In this document: one piece after another, positions 1-8,903 of the stretch
Position numbering within the stretch: the first letter of the stretch is position 1
Layout of the letters: each line of letters opens with the position of its first letter
From: Methylocella tundrae
GTDB taxonomy: Bacteria; Pseudomonadota; Alphaproteobacteria; Rhizobiales; Beijerinckiaceae
Assembly (NCBI RefSeq): GCF_038024855.1
Contig: NZ_CP139089.1
Location: forward strand, 1,798,001 to 1,862,000
Direction: 5' to 3'
DNA: 64,000 nt
Notes under the pieces: generated by a model
Told to the model about the DNA's origin: nothing
Seen by the model: only the letters and a program-made list of their open reading frames with translations
Databases searched by the model: none
Position numbers and translations under genes: made by a program

Positions 1-1
1 G

Positions 2-652
2 CGCATCGCCTATCGGCGCCTGCGCGGCTCATTCCGCCTCGCGCCGCTTATTTCGGCGATCGGCATGTCGATCTTTCTCTCAAATCTCGTTTATGTGCTG
101 CAAGGGCCGCGCAACAAGGCCCTGCCGCCTTTGTTCCACGACGTCATCACGCTGACCAGGGGCGGCGGCTACGCCGTCACGCTGTCGCTGAAGCAGATCC
201 TTATAGTCGGCGTTACCGCCGCCCTTCTCGCGGGTTTCTGGTTCCTCGTGCAGAAGACATCCTTCGGGCGCGCCCAGCGGGCCTGCGAACAGGATAGCCG
301 CATGGCGGCGCTCCTTGGCATCGACGTCGATCGGACGATTTCGCTGACCTTCGTCATCGGCGCGGCGCTCGCCGCGGTCGCTGGCGTTTTTTATATCGTT
401 TACTACGGCGTCATCAATTCGGGCGACGGTTTCGTGCCAGGCGTCAAGGCCTTCACGGCCGCCGTTCTCGGCGGCGTCGGCTCGCTGCCCGGAGCGGTCC
501 TTGGCGGCCTTCTCATCGGCCTGATCGAAACGTTCTGGGCGGCCTATTTTTCCAGCGACTACAAGGATGTCGCGGCTTTTTCGATTCTTGCGGTCACGTT
601 GATTTTCATGCCCTCCGGCCTGTTCGGCCGACCCGATGTCGAGAAGGTATAG
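2..652 (+). CDS. livH: Branched-chain amino acid ABC transporter permease LivH (5' truncated by window edge)
   Basis: Inner-membrane permease that pairs with LivM to move leucine, isoleucine and valine (or related substrates) into the cytoplasm. The frame is already open at base 2 and reads RIAYRRLRGS upstream of the first internal Met, the usual mid-protein sequence of LivH, so the N-terminus lies outside the window. Several hydrophobic segments follow, and the GGVGSLPGAVLGGLLIGLIE stretch near the C-terminus is the typical cytoplasmic EAA-like loop of LivH. It is first of six tightly packed co-directional genes (livH, livM, livG, livF, a DUF6867 gene, livJ). The family is certain; the substrate is not, because rhizobial genomes carry many Liv paralogues. 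Confidence 0.93.
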   Translation, partial: RIAYRRLRGSFRLAPLISAIGMSIFLSNLVYVLQGPRNKALPPLFHDVITLTRGGGYAVTLSLKQILIVGVTAALLAGFWFLVQKTSFGRAQRACEQDSRMAALLGIDVDRTISLTFVIGAALAAVAGVFYIVYYGVINSGDGFVPGVKAFTAAVLGGVGSLPGAVLGGLLIGLIETFWAAYFSSDYKDVAAFSILAVTLIFMPSGLFGRPDVEKV

Positions 653-659
653 GCGCAAG

Positions 660-2033
660 ATGGCAGGGTCCGACGCGCCGGCTCGCTCCGATTCCCCGCC
701 CGTGCGCGCTGCCCTGATCGGGGCGGCAAAAGCCGGCGTCCTGATGTTCGGCGTCGCCTTTCCGATCCTCGCCTATCGCACCGATCTGAACTTCTCCAAC
801 GAGCTCTACCTGCAAAGCCGCTGGCCCGCCGTCGCCGTGGCGGTCGCTGCGGCCTTTATCCTCAGATTTTTGGTCCTCCTCGCGCCCCGGCGCCCGCAAA
901 GGGCCGCCAAGCCAAATAACGGAGCGGCGCGCTACGGCGCTCTTCTCGTACTGGCGCGCTTCGCGTCGAGCGCTGGCGTTGCCGCTTTGGTCGCCTTCCC
1001 GATCGCGACGCTCGCCATTTCGGGCCCGGCCGGAGCGCAAAAATGGATCGACAATTTCGGCATCCAGATCCTGCTCTACGTCCTTCTCGGCTGGGGCCTT
1101 AACATTGTCGTCGGCCTCGCCGGCCTGCTCGACCTCGGCTATGTCGCTTTCTACGCGGTCGGCGCCTATACTTATGCCCTGCTATCGACGACATGGGGCT
1201 GGTCGTTCTGGGTCTGTCTGCCTATCGCGGGCTTTTTCGCCGCTCTATGGGGCATTGCGCTCGGTCTGCCTGTGCTGCGTCTGCGCGGCGATTATCTCGC
1301 CATCGTGACGCTTGCTTTCGGCGAGATCATTCGCATCGTGCTGACCAACTGGACCGCGCTGACCAATGGCGACGCCGGCATCAGTTCGATTCCCCGCATC
1401 ACGTTTTTCGGCTGGCCTTTCGTTCCAGGCCCGCACGGATTCGCGGCTTTGTTCGGGCTGAAATTCGCACCGGTGCATCGGGTGATCTTTCTTTTCTACC
1501 TCGTTCTCGCCATGGCGCTTCTGGTCAATTTCCTGAGCCTGCGCCTCAGGCGCCTGCCGATCGGACGCGCCTTCGAGGCGCTGCGCGAGGATGAGATTGC
1601 CTGCCGCTCGCTCGGCATCGACACTGTGGCGACGAAACTCACGGCCTTCGCCCTCGGCGCCTTGATCGCCGGCATGGCCGGAGCCCTGTTTGCGGCGCGC
1701 CAGAATTTCGTGTCGCCGACAAGCTTCACCTTCATGGAATCGGCGACCATTCTCGCGCTGGTCGTTCTCGGCGGCGGCGGCTCGCAACTCGGGGTCGCGC
1801 TCGCCGCCGTGGGGATCATCGGCGGCTCGGAGCTTTTGCGCGAACTCGACGGATTGAAGGTTATTTTCGGCGACGGCTTCGATCCCACTCAATATCGCAT
1901 GCTGATCGTCGGCGTCGCCATGGTCGCGATGATGAACTGGAAGCCGCGTGGCCTCATCGCCCTGCGAAAACCGTCGATCTTCCTCTCAAAGCCAAAGCCC
2001 GTCGGCGTACTGGCGCAAGAGGGCCACGGCTGA
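660..2033 (+). CDS. livM: Branched-chain amino acid ABC transporter permease LivM
   Basis: Second permease subunit of the Liv transporter, about 457 residues with many membrane spans. The core GWGLNIVVGLAGLLDLGYVA near the middle and the later LREDEIACRSLGI (the EAA-like loop) are LivM hallmarks. The N-terminal 130 residues form an extra membrane region seen in the long (LivM/LivQ) version of the family. An ATG 24 bases upstream (636) overlaps livH; I prefer the ATG at 660 because GAGAAGG sits upstream of it. The stop overlaps the livG start as TGATG, implying translational coupling. Confidence 0.93.
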   Translation: MAGSDAPARSDSPPVRAALIGAAKAGVLMFGVAFPILAYRTDLNFSNELYLQSRWPAVAVAVAAAFILRFLVLLAPRRPQRAAKPNNGAARYGALLVLARFASSAGVAALVAFPIATLAISGPAGAQKWIDNFGIQILLYVLLGWGLNIVVGLAGLLDLGYVAFYAVGAYTYALLSTTWGWSFWVCLPIAGFFAALWGIALGLPVLRLRGDYLAIVTLAFGEIIRIVLTNWTALTNGDAGISSIPRITFFGWPFVPGPHGFAALFGLKFAPVHRVIFLFYLVLAMALLVNFLSLRLRRLPIGRAFEALREDEIACRSLGIDTVATKLTAFALGALIAGMAGALFAARQNFVSPTSFTFMESATILALVVLGGGGSQLGVALAAVGIIGGSELLRELDGLKVIFGDGFDPTQYRMLIVGVAMVAMMNWKPRGLIALRKPSIFLSKPKPVGVLAQEGHG

Positions 2034-2932
2034 TGCGCTGGATTTCCGCGCCCCTGCTCGCGGTCGAACAGCTGACGATGCGCTTTGGCGGCCTGTGCGC
2101 CGTGGAGGGGCTGGATTTCACCGTTGGGCGCGGCGACATCACCGCTCTCATCGGGCCGAACGGCGCCGGCAAGACCACTGTCTTCAATTGCATCACCGGC
2201 TTTTACCGCAGTTGCGGCGGCCGCATGGCCCTCGCGCGCACCGGCTGCGCCGCGGCGCAGGATGTGCACAGCCTGACGGAAACGGGACGCCGCCACGCCA
2301 AAATGGCTTCCGGCGAAATTTTCCTTCTGGAGCGCATGGCCGATTTCGAGATCGCAAAGCACGCCGGCATCGCGCGGACATTCCAGAACATCCGCCTCTT
2401 CGCCGGCATGACGCTGCTCGAAAATCTCATTGTCGCGCAGCATAATCAGCTCATCGGAGCGGCCTTCGGCTTCTCCGGCCTGCTCGGCTTTGGGGCCTCC
2501 GCCGCGCGTGAAAAAGCCGCAATCGAATCCGCGCGCTATTGGCTCGACAGGATCGGCCTTCTGGACCGCGCCGACGATGCGGCCGGCTCCCTGCCCTATG
2601 GCGCGCAGCGCCGGCTCGAGATCGCACGAGCCATGTCGACGGCGCCGGTGCTGCTCTGCCTCGACGAGCCCGCCGCCGGGTTGAACCCGCGTGAATCGCA
2701 CGAGCTCAACGCGCTTCTCTTAAGCCTTCGCGACGAACATCGAACCTCGATCCTTCTCATTGAGCATGACATGTCCGTCGTCATGGAGATTTCGGATCAT
2801 ATCGTCGTTCTCGATTATGGCGTGAAGATCGCCGACGGGCTCCCGGCCGAGATTCGTCAGGACCCGAAAGTGATCAAGGCCTACCTCGGCGTCGAGCACG
2901 AGGACGAAGTCGCGGCGGCGGTCAGGGCATGA
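2033..2932 (+). CDS. livG: Branched-chain amino acid ABC transporter ATP-binding protein LivG
   Basis: Cytoplasmic ATPase subunit of the Liv transporter. Walker A GPNGAGKTT is at residues 41-49, the signature region reads LPYGAQRRLEIARA, Walker B reads LLCLDEPAAGLNP, and the H-loop follows in LLIEHDMSVVM. The segment between Walker A and the Q-loop (ARTFQNIRLF) is long, with a TETGRRHAKMASGEIFLLER insertion, as in many rhizobial LivG proteins. It starts inside the livM stop and its own stop overlaps the livF start (ATGA). Confidence 0.95.
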   Translation: MRWISAPLLAVEQLTMRFGGLCAVEGLDFTVGRGDITALIGPNGAGKTTVFNCITGFYRSCGGRMALARTGCAAAQDVHSLTETGRRHAKMASGEIFLLERMADFEIAKHAGIARTFQNIRLFAGMTLLENLIVAQHNQLIGAAFGFSGLLGFGASAAREKAAIESARYWLDRIGLLDRADDAAGSLPYGAQRRLEIARAMSTAPVLLCLDEPAAGLNPRESHELNALLLSLRDEHRTSILLIEHDMSVVMEISDHIVVLDYGVKIADGLPAEIRQDPKVIKAYLGVEHEDEVAAAVRA

Positions 2933-3663
2933 GCGGCGCAGGATCTGGCCCCTTGTTGTCGATGCGGGGCGTAAAAACCTACTACGGCAACATCATCGCC
3001 CTCAAAGGCGTCGATCTCGACATTCATGAAGGCGAGATCGTAACGATGATCGGCGCCAATGGCGCCGGCAAGACGACGCTCATGATGACCATCTTCGGCA
3101 ATCCCCGCGCGCGCGAGGGAGCGATCCATTTCGCCGGGCGTGACATCACCGCCATGCAAACGCATGACATAGCGCGCCTTGGCCTTGCGCAATCGCCCGA
3201 GGGACGGCGGATTTTTCCGCGCATGAGCGTCTATGAAAATCTGCAAATCGGCGCGCAGCTCAGCGGCGATCGCCATTTCGCCGCGGACCTCGAACGGGTC
3301 TTCGTGATTTTTCCGCGTCTCAAAGAACGCGCAAACCAGCGTGGCGGCACGTTGTCGGGCGGTGAACAGCAGATGCTGGCGATCGCGCGCGCCTTGATGA
3401 GCCGGCCGCGCCTTCTGATGCTGGACGAGCCCTCGCTCGGCCTCGCCCCGCTCATCGTCAAGCAGATCTTCGAAGTCATCAAGGATTTGAACCGGACCGA
3501 AGGCCTCACCGTTTTTCTCGTCGAGCAAAACGCCTTTCATGCCTTGACGCTCGCCCATCGCGGCCACGTCATGGTCAATGGAGCGATCACTTTGTCCGGC
3601 AAGGGCCGCGAATTATTGGCGCGTCCTGAAATTCGCGCCGCTTATCTTGAGGGTGGACATTGA
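2929..3663 (+). CDS. livF: Branched-chain amino acid ABC transporter ATP-binding protein LivF
   Basis: Second ATPase subunit of the Liv transporter, 244 residues, which is normal for LivF. Walker A GANGAGKTT is at residues 42-50. Next come the conserved SPEGRRIFPRMSVYENL block typical of LivF, the signature LSGGEQQMLAIARALMS, and Walker B LLMLDEPSLGLAP. It is coupled to livG by a 4-base overlap. The gene ends TTGA, the TTG of which is the likely start of the next gene. Confidence 0.96.
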   Translation: MSGAGSGPLLSMRGVKTYYGNIIALKGVDLDIHEGEIVTMIGANGAGKTTLMMTIFGNPRAREGAIHFAGRDITAMQTHDIARLGLAQSPEGRRIFPRMSVYENLQIGAQLSGDRHFAADLERVFVIFPRLKERANQRGGTLSGGEQQMLAIARALMSRPRLLMLDEPSLGLAPLIVKQIFEVIKDLNRTEGLTVFLVEQNAFHALTLAHRGHVMVNGAITLSGKGRELLARPEIRAAYLEGGH

Positions 3664-4025
3664 CGCCCTTATTCGCCTTCGATAACCGCTCCGTCCTGAT
3701 CTTTCTCGGCCTCAGCGTCATCCTCAGTGGCGCGGCCTCCTACAGCGCCGGGCGCGCGCTCGCGCTGCGCTGGCGTCCGATCTGGCATGGCGCCGTCGCC
3801 GCGCTGCTCATCGCCGCCGCCGCGCGCTTTCTCCATTATGCCCTGTTCGGCGAGCCGCTCGTGTCGCTCGCCCGATACGGCCTCGATTTCGCCGCGGCGT
3901 TCGGATTCGTTCTCAGCGGATTCAAGCTGACGCGGCGGAGCCAGATGAAACAGCAATATGGTCCGATCTTCGCGCGCGAGGACGCGCCGCGAGGATCGCC
4001 AGCAAGCACAGGGAAGCCTTCATGA
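3660..4025 (+). CDS. DUF6867-type small membrane protein of the liv operon
   Basis: Protein of 121 residues with three hydrophobic segments (about 11-30, 39-58 and 70-88) and a polar, basic C-terminal tail ending near KLTRRSQMKQQYGPIF. The composition and position match the DUF6867 family, which in Rhizobiales sits between livF and a livJ-like gene; its function is unknown. The only start in frame at the right place is a TTG overlapping the livF stop (TTGA), and its own stop overlaps the livJ start (ATGA). It is therefore translationally embedded in the operon, which suggests an accessory role in the transporter. The family assignment is from memory of the sequence pattern. Confidence 0.75.
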   Translation: MTPLFAFDNRSVLIFLGLSVILSGAASYSAGRALALRWRPIWHGAVAALLIAAAARFLHYALFGEPLVSLARYGLDFAAAFGFVLSGFKLTRRSQMKQQYGPIFAREDAPRGSPASTGKPS

Positions 4026-5176
4026 ACCGATTGACGCAGCTGGCTATGAAGCGCCGTCAGAACGTCCTTGCGACGCTCGCGCTAAGCATCCTCGTCGCGA
4101 TCGGCCCCTGCGGCGCGGCGCGGGCGGACGTCAAAATGGCCGTGGGGGCGCCGATCACGGGCCCGGACGCGACATTCGGCGCGCAATTGAAAATGGGCGC
4201 CGAGCAGGCGGTCGCCGAGATTAACGCGGCGGGCGGCATTCTCGGCCAGAAAGTCAGCATCGAAACCGGCGACGACGCGGCCGATCCCAAGCAGGGCGTC
4301 TCCGTCGCCAATAAATTCGTCGGCGATCAGGTCGCCTTCGTCATCGGCCATTTCAATTCGGGCGTCACCATGCCGGCTTCCGACGTCTATGCCGAGAACG
4401 GGATTTTGGAGATCACGCCCGGTTCGACCAATCCGAAAATCACAGACCGGGGCATCGAGACGCTCTTTCGGACCTGCGGCCGCGACGATCAACAGGCAGC
4501 GGTCGCAGCGAAATTCCTGGCCGGTCTCGGACCGAAGAAGATCGCCATTCTTCACGACAAGACGACCTATGGCAAAGGCCTCGCGGACGAAACCAAGAAG
4601 AGCCTCAACGCGCTCGGCGTCACGGAAGTGCTCTATGAGGGCGTCAACAAAGGGGAAAAGGATTATTCGGCGATCGTCTCGAAGCTCAAGGAATCGGGCG
4701 CCGACATCGTCTATTGGGGCGGCGTCCATACAGAAGGCGGCCTTCTGTTGCGCCAGATGCGCGACCAGGGCGTCAACGCCGTGATGATGAGCGGCGATGG
4801 CATTGCATCCGACGAATTCGCCGCCATCGCAGGACCCGGCGTCGAGGGAACGTTCATGACCTTCCCGCCCGATCCTCGCGACCGGCCGGAAGCCGCGAGG
4901 GTGGTCGAAGAATTCAAAGCGAAAAACTTCAACCCGGAGACCTATACGCTCTATTCCTACGCCGCCGTCGAGGTTCTGAAGCAGGCGGCGGAAGCGGCGA
5001 AATCGCTGGATCCTTTAGAAGTCGCCAAGACCATTCATTCCGGCATGACGTTCAAGACCGTCATAGGCGACATCAAATTCGACAAGAAAGGCGATGTGAC
5101 GCGCGCCGATTATGTCGTGTTCGTATGGAAGAAAGGTCCGGACGGACGCATCAGCTATTACCAGCTCAAACAGTGA
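4022..5176 (+). CDS. livJ: Branched-chain amino acid ABC transporter periplasmic substrate-binding protein (LivJ/LivK family)
   Basis: Periplasmic binding protein that delivers amino acid to LivHM. A signal peptide occupies roughly residues 1-36, with a basic MKRRQN stretch, a hydrophobic core and an ARA-D cleavage site. The mature protein begins VKMAVGAPITGPDATFGAQL and shows the family landmarks IGHFNSGVTMPASDVYAENG, TPGSTNP and FRTCGRDDQQ. It overlaps the preceding DUF6867 gene by 4 bases. An internal ATG at 4046 could be the true start, because it begins directly before the signal peptide. It is last in the liv operon and runs into the convergent ccdA-like gene after 26 bases. Confidence 0.94.
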   Translation: MNRLTQLAMKRRQNVLATLALSILVAIGPCGAARADVKMAVGAPITGPDATFGAQLKMGAEQAVAEINAAGGILGQKVSIETGDDAADPKQGVSVANKFVGDQVAFVIGHFNSGVTMPASDVYAENGILEITPGSTNPKITDRGIETLFRTCGRDDQQAAVAAKFLAGLGPKKIAILHDKTTYGKGLADETKKSLNALGVTEVLYEGVNKGEKDYSAIVSKLKESGADIVYWGGVHTEGGLLLRQMRDQGVNAVMMSGDGIASDEFAAIAGPGVEGTFMTFPPDPRDRPEAARVVEEFKAKNFNPETYTLYSYAAVEVLKQAAEAAKSLDPLEVAKTIHSGMTFKTVIGDIKFDKKGDVTRADYVVFVWKKGPDGRISYYQLKQ

Positions 5177-5202
5177 GGATGCGCCGCGTTTCGTCGAGGC
5201 CG

Positions 5203-5934
5203 TCACCCGATTGTCGCAAGGCCCGGAAACGTCTGCAACAGCCAGAAGGAAACATCCTGAACCGAGCCGGTGAGGAAGGCGACGCCGGTCAGAACGAGCA
5301 GGACGCCGACGGTTCGCTCAAGCACGCCGAAGTAGCGCTTGAACCTCTTTATCCCGCGAATGAACGGCTCGATCGCCAGCGCCGCCAGAAAGAATGGAAT
5401 GCCGAGGCCCAGGGAATAGGCGGCAAGGAGCGTCGCTCCCTTGCCGGCTGTCTCCTCCGAAGCGGCGACGGCGAGGATCGCGGCGAGAATTGGACCGATG
5501 CACGGCGTCCAGCCCAATGCAAAGGCGAGCCCCATGACATAGGCGCCCCAGCTCCCGACCGGCCTTTGCACCTCGACCCGCGCCTCGCGATAGAGAACAG
5601 CGAAGCGGAACACGCCTATGAAATGCAGGCCCATCAGAATGATGGCGCCGCCGGCGAGCACCGACAGCAACCTCAGATGCTCGCGCAAGACCTGCCCGAC
5701 GACGGAAGCGGTGGCGCCAAGCCCGACGAAGACCGTCGAAAAGCCGCAGACGAAGAGCGCGGCGGCGATCAATATGTCCCGTCTCGCCCGGCCCTCCCGC
5801 TGCGTCGCCACCTCCTCGATGGTCGTCCCTGCGATAAAGGTCAGATAGGGCGGAACCAGAGGCAGGACGCAGGGACTGAGAAAGGACAAAAGCCCGGCGA
5901 GCGCGGCGGCGGGAAGGGTGACATCATGCGACAT
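5203..5934 (-). CDS. ccdA: Cytochrome c biogenesis protein CcdA (DsbD membrane-domain family)
   Basis: Polytopic inner-membrane protein that passes reducing equivalents from cytoplasmic thioredoxin to periplasmic thiol proteins such as those of cytochrome c maturation. The two redox cysteines are visible in LSFLSPCVLPLVPPYL (N-terminal) and LGWTPCIGPILAA (middle), each in the expected P-C context. Six hydrophobic segments are apparent. I place the start at MSHDVTLP (243 residues); the frame stays open 33 codons upstream but that part is polar and unlike the family. Convergent with livJ. Confidence 0.9.
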   Translation of the reverse strand: MSHDVTLPAAALAGLLSFLSPCVLPLVPPYLTFIAGTTIEEVATQREGRARRDILIAAALFVCGFSTVFVGLGATASVVGQVLREHLRLLSVLAGGAIILMGLHFIGVFRFAVLYREARVEVQRPVGSWGAYVMGLAFALGWTPCIGPILAAILAVAASEETAGKGATLLAAYSLGLGIPFFLAALAIEPFIRGIKRFKRYFGVLERTVGVLLVLTGVAFLTGSVQDVSFWLLQTFPGLATIG

Positions 5935-6311
5935 AAGCGCTTTTAGCGGGTTCGAGGAATGGGCGGAAGCGGCAAGCCGCTGATCAAAGGACAACAGTTG
6001 ACGATTTTCGTAAACTTCGTGTGATAGGCTCAATACCTGCCGGAGCGCGATCTGAGGCCCCGCGGATCAAAACAGCGTGCATAAAATGCGTGCGATTCGA
6101 CGTCGGCAAAAAATGCTCTAAAACGTCAGCCATCGCAAAGCCATAGGCAGGCCCGCCGTTTGCTTGGGCGGGCTTTGGAATTGGAAAGGATCGCCGCGAT
6201 CTCCATGCGCTTTCCCGTTATTGCCCACTCGTTGCGCTTTGAGCCCGCATCGCTCGCAGGCGGCGCCGAGTTCGGCGCAAAAAACCGGCACGGTCCGGGC
6301 CGAACGCCGCG
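5935..6311. other. Intergenic region between divergent ccdA and flippase genes
   Basis: No convincing gene. It must hold the two divergent promoters. A GC-rich hairpin, GCCCGCC (6151-6157) pairing with GGCGGGC (6167-6173) and followed by TTT, looks like a weak rightward terminator or a leader stem. The string TGCTCTAAAACG (6112-6123) resembles, in reverse, the TTAGAGCA end of the dispersed repeat found elsewhere in the window. Confidence 0.4.
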
Positions 6312-7751
6312 ATGACGGTATTTTTCGCCTTTTTCTGCAACATTCTGTTCAATTTCGCAGTCGGCCTGCTCGTCGCCAAATTTCTTGGACCCGAGGAATA
6401 TGGCCGCTTCGCCCTCGCCCATGCGACCGCGATCGCGGTGCAGACCGCCTTCTTCGACTGGATCCGGCTCGGCGCCACCCGCTTCTATTCGGAGCGCATC
6501 CGCAGCGAAGATCCGGCCTTGCGCGCGACACTCGATTTCGGCTTCGCCATCATCGCCGTCGCGCTCACGGCGGGCGCCTGTTTTCTTCTTTTGTCCGGCG
6601 TGACGTTTACGCTATCCGACAGCCTGATCCTTCTGGCGCTGGGCGTCGCCATCACCAACGGCCTGTTCGATTATTACACGGCCCTCGTTCGCGCCCGCTT
6701 CCATGACCGGCTGTTCGCGCGGCTCGTCCTCGTCAAGAATATCCTGACCTTCGCGCTCATGGGCGGTGGGGCATTCTGGTTCGGCTCCGCAAAAATGACG
6801 CTGATCGGCGGGATCATCAGCCTCGGCGGATCGGTCGTCACCGCCCGCGCCGCGCTCCTCGACCCGTCCTCCGACGTCCGGCTCGCGCGATTGCCGATCG
6901 CGGAGGAGCTGATGCGCTACAGCCTGCCGATCGTCGCCGCCAATCTGCTCTATCTGTCGATTCCTCTTGCCAACCGGTCGATCGTCGCCGTGCTTTATGG
7001 CTTCTCCGAAACCGGCCAGTTTTCGCTGGCCTATGATTTCGGATCCAAGGCCATTCAGGCGATCGGCTCGGCGCTCGATATCGTGCTGTTCCAGATCGCC
7101 GTGGCGACGCATGAGCTGCGCGGACCGAAGCAGGCGAGGCGTCAGATCGGGCGCAACATGACGATCGTCTTCGCCATGGTGCTGCCGGCCTGCACGGGGA
7201 TCTGGCTGACGCTGCCGTCGATCGAATTGCTCATCGTGCCGGAACAGTTTCGCGGCCATTTCGGCCTGTTGCTGCCGCTGATGATGACCGGGCTTTTCTG
7301 CATGGCGATCATTCAATATGCGATCGCCCCGATCTTCCAGATCGAGAAGAGGACCGGCCCCTTGATCGTCGCCGCGGTCGTTGCCTGCCTCGTTGATCCG
7401 CTGCTCATCATCGCCCTTCCGCGCGACGCCGATGCCTCAAGCCTCGCGATTGCGCAGGCGGGAGCCCTCCTCGCGTCCCTCGTCACGCTTATTGGATTTG
7501 CAAGCGCCGCCAAGCCGAAATGGCCGCGCATGCGGGACATTGGCGCGATCATTCTCGGCAACGCGGTCATGGCGGCGGCGCTGCTGCCGATGCGCGATCG
7601 CGATCCGGGCGTTGCGACGCTCATCGTTCAGATCACCCTCGGCGTCGCCGTCTACGCCTTGATTGTGATGAGCGCGGATATCGCCGGGCTGCGCGCCATC
7701 ACGCTCGCGCGGCTGCGCCTCTCTTTCGCGCGCACCAAAACGCTCTCGTGA
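6312..7751 (+). CDS. Lipopolysaccharide/polysaccharide flippase (MOP superfamily, Wzx-like)
   Basis: Integral membrane protein of 479 residues with about 12-14 hydrophobic segments. The N-terminal pattern NFAVGLLVAKFLGPEEYGRF is characteristic of Wzx/RfbX-type exporters that flip lipid-linked oligosaccharides across the inner membrane. An in-frame stop at 6240 and the absence of other ATG codons support this start. No glycosyltransferases flank it, so the polymer it serves cannot be named. It converges on prmA with only 15 bases between the stops. Confidence 0.85.
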   Translation: MTVFFAFFCNILFNFAVGLLVAKFLGPEEYGRFALAHATAIAVQTAFFDWIRLGATRFYSERIRSEDPALRATLDFGFAIIAVALTAGACFLLLSGVTFTLSDSLILLALGVAITNGLFDYYTALVRARFHDRLFARLVLVKNILTFALMGGGAFWFGSAKMTLIGGIISLGGSVVTARAALLDPSSDVRLARLPIAEELMRYSLPIVAANLLYLSIPLANRSIVAVLYGFSETGQFSLAYDFGSKAIQAIGSALDIVLFQIAVATHELRGPKQARRQIGRNMTIVFAMVLPACTGIWLTLPSIELLIVPEQFRGHFGLLLPLMMTGLFCMAIIQYAIAPIFQIEKRTGPLIVAAVVACLVDPLLIIALPRDADASSLAIAQAGALLASLVTLIGFASAAKPKWPRMRDIGAIILGNAVMAAALLPMRDRDPGVATLIVQITLGVAVYALIVMSADIAGLRAITLARLRLSFARTKTLS

Positions 7752-7766
7752 GCCGATCCTTCAAGG

Positions 7767-8684
7767 TCAGCGCTTTTGCATGAGAAGCGTCGCCCAGCCG
7801 TCGATATCGAGGCGGCGGGCGAGCACCATTTTCTGCGCGCGATAGGCGGCGAGAACGCCGGGGACGTCGCGAGCGATGAGGCCTGAAAGAACAATGTCGG
7901 AGCCCATTTGCGTCAGCTGCGCAATGTCCGGCGCGAGCTCGCGCAGGGGCCGCGCGAGGATATTGGCGAAGACGAGATCGTAAGGCGCGGCTTTGCGCAA
8001 AGCGTTGTGCGCCGCGCCGCGCGCCTGCACCGGATCGATGAAGGCGCCGACGCCGTTGCGCCTCGCGTTGCTGGCCGCGGCCGCAACGGAAACCGGATCG
8101 ATATCTCCCGAATGAATGGGCCGCTTGAACAGTTTGGCGGCCGCTATGGCGAGCACGCCTGTGCCTGTGCCGATGTCGAGAATGGAGCGCGGCCGGCGCC
8201 GTCGCGCGATGCGGTCCAGCATCAAAAGGCAGCCCCGCGTCGTCCCGTGGTGCCCCGTGCCGAAGGCGAGCGCCGCCTCGACTTCAATGGCGATGTCATT
8301 GTCGCGCACATCGGCGCGGCTGTGCGCGCCATGCACGACGAACCGGCCGGCGCGCACGGGCTTCAACCCCTCGAGCGACGAGGCGACCCAATCGCGCGTC
8401 TCGACGCGGCCAAAGCTTAGGCGCTCTGCGGTCTCTTCGCCCGCCACCGCGGCGATGAGCGCCCGGATGTTCGCCTCGTCCGGAGGCAGGCCGAAATAGG
8501 CTTCGACAATCCAGGCGCCGCTCTTCCAGTCATTTGTCGTCGGCGCTTCTTCAAACGCGGAGACCGCGACGTCGGCCGGATCGAACGTCTCGATAATGAC
8601 GTCCGAGACCTGGCGCGCCATCGGCTCGTCGCAGGAGAGGCGCATGACGTGAGCGGCGTTATTGGGAGGCAAACCTTCAAGCAT
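7767..8684 (-). CDS. prmA: Ribosomal protein L11 methyltransferase PrmA
   Basis: SAM-dependent methyltransferase that trimethylates ribosomal protein L11. The methyltransferase core is clear: AFGTGHHGTTRGCLLMLD, then motif I SILDIGTGTGVLAIAAAKLF, an acidic SGDIDPVSVAAA, and the catalytic-loop sequence VFANILARPLREL. The N-terminal third is the divergent L11-recognition region. Start taken at MLEGLPPNN (305 residues). The frame is open for 36 more codons upstream, but that part is basic and not family-like. Confidence 0.92.
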   Translation of the reverse strand: MLEGLPPNNAAHVMRLSCDEPMARQVSDVIIETFDPADVAVSAFEEAPTTNDWKSGAWIVEAYFGLPPDEANIRALIAAVAGEETAERLSFGRVETRDWVASSLEGLKPVRAGRFVVHGAHSRADVRDNDIAIEVEAALAFGTGHHGTTRGCLLMLDRIARRRRPRSILDIGTGTGVLAIAAAKLFKRPIHSGDIDPVSVAAAASNARRNGVGAFIDPVQARGAAHNALRKAAPYDLVFANILARPLRELAPDIAQLTQMGSDIVLSGLIARDVPGVLAAYRAQKMVLARRLDIDGWATLLMQKR

Positions 8685-8903
8685 GGCCGCGCCTAGCACG
8701 CTGCGCCGGAAACGGCAATTGGTCTCCGCGCGTGGAGGAGACGGGACAAAGGACGGCGCAAGGCTCGACCTGATGCGAAAATGCGCTAACATCGCAGCCG
8801 CGCGTTTTCATTTTCTTTATGTTTGCCCTTGTCCTTGCCGACGCTTTCGCATTTGCCCCGCCGCCATTTGCCCCGTGTGAAACTCCTCTCACCAAGCTGG
8901 TTC

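Noticed and set aside
4714..5946. Rightward frame of about 410 residues across livJ and ccdA
   Set aside because: It overlaps two well-supported genes in other frames and its translation is an Arg-rich shadow.
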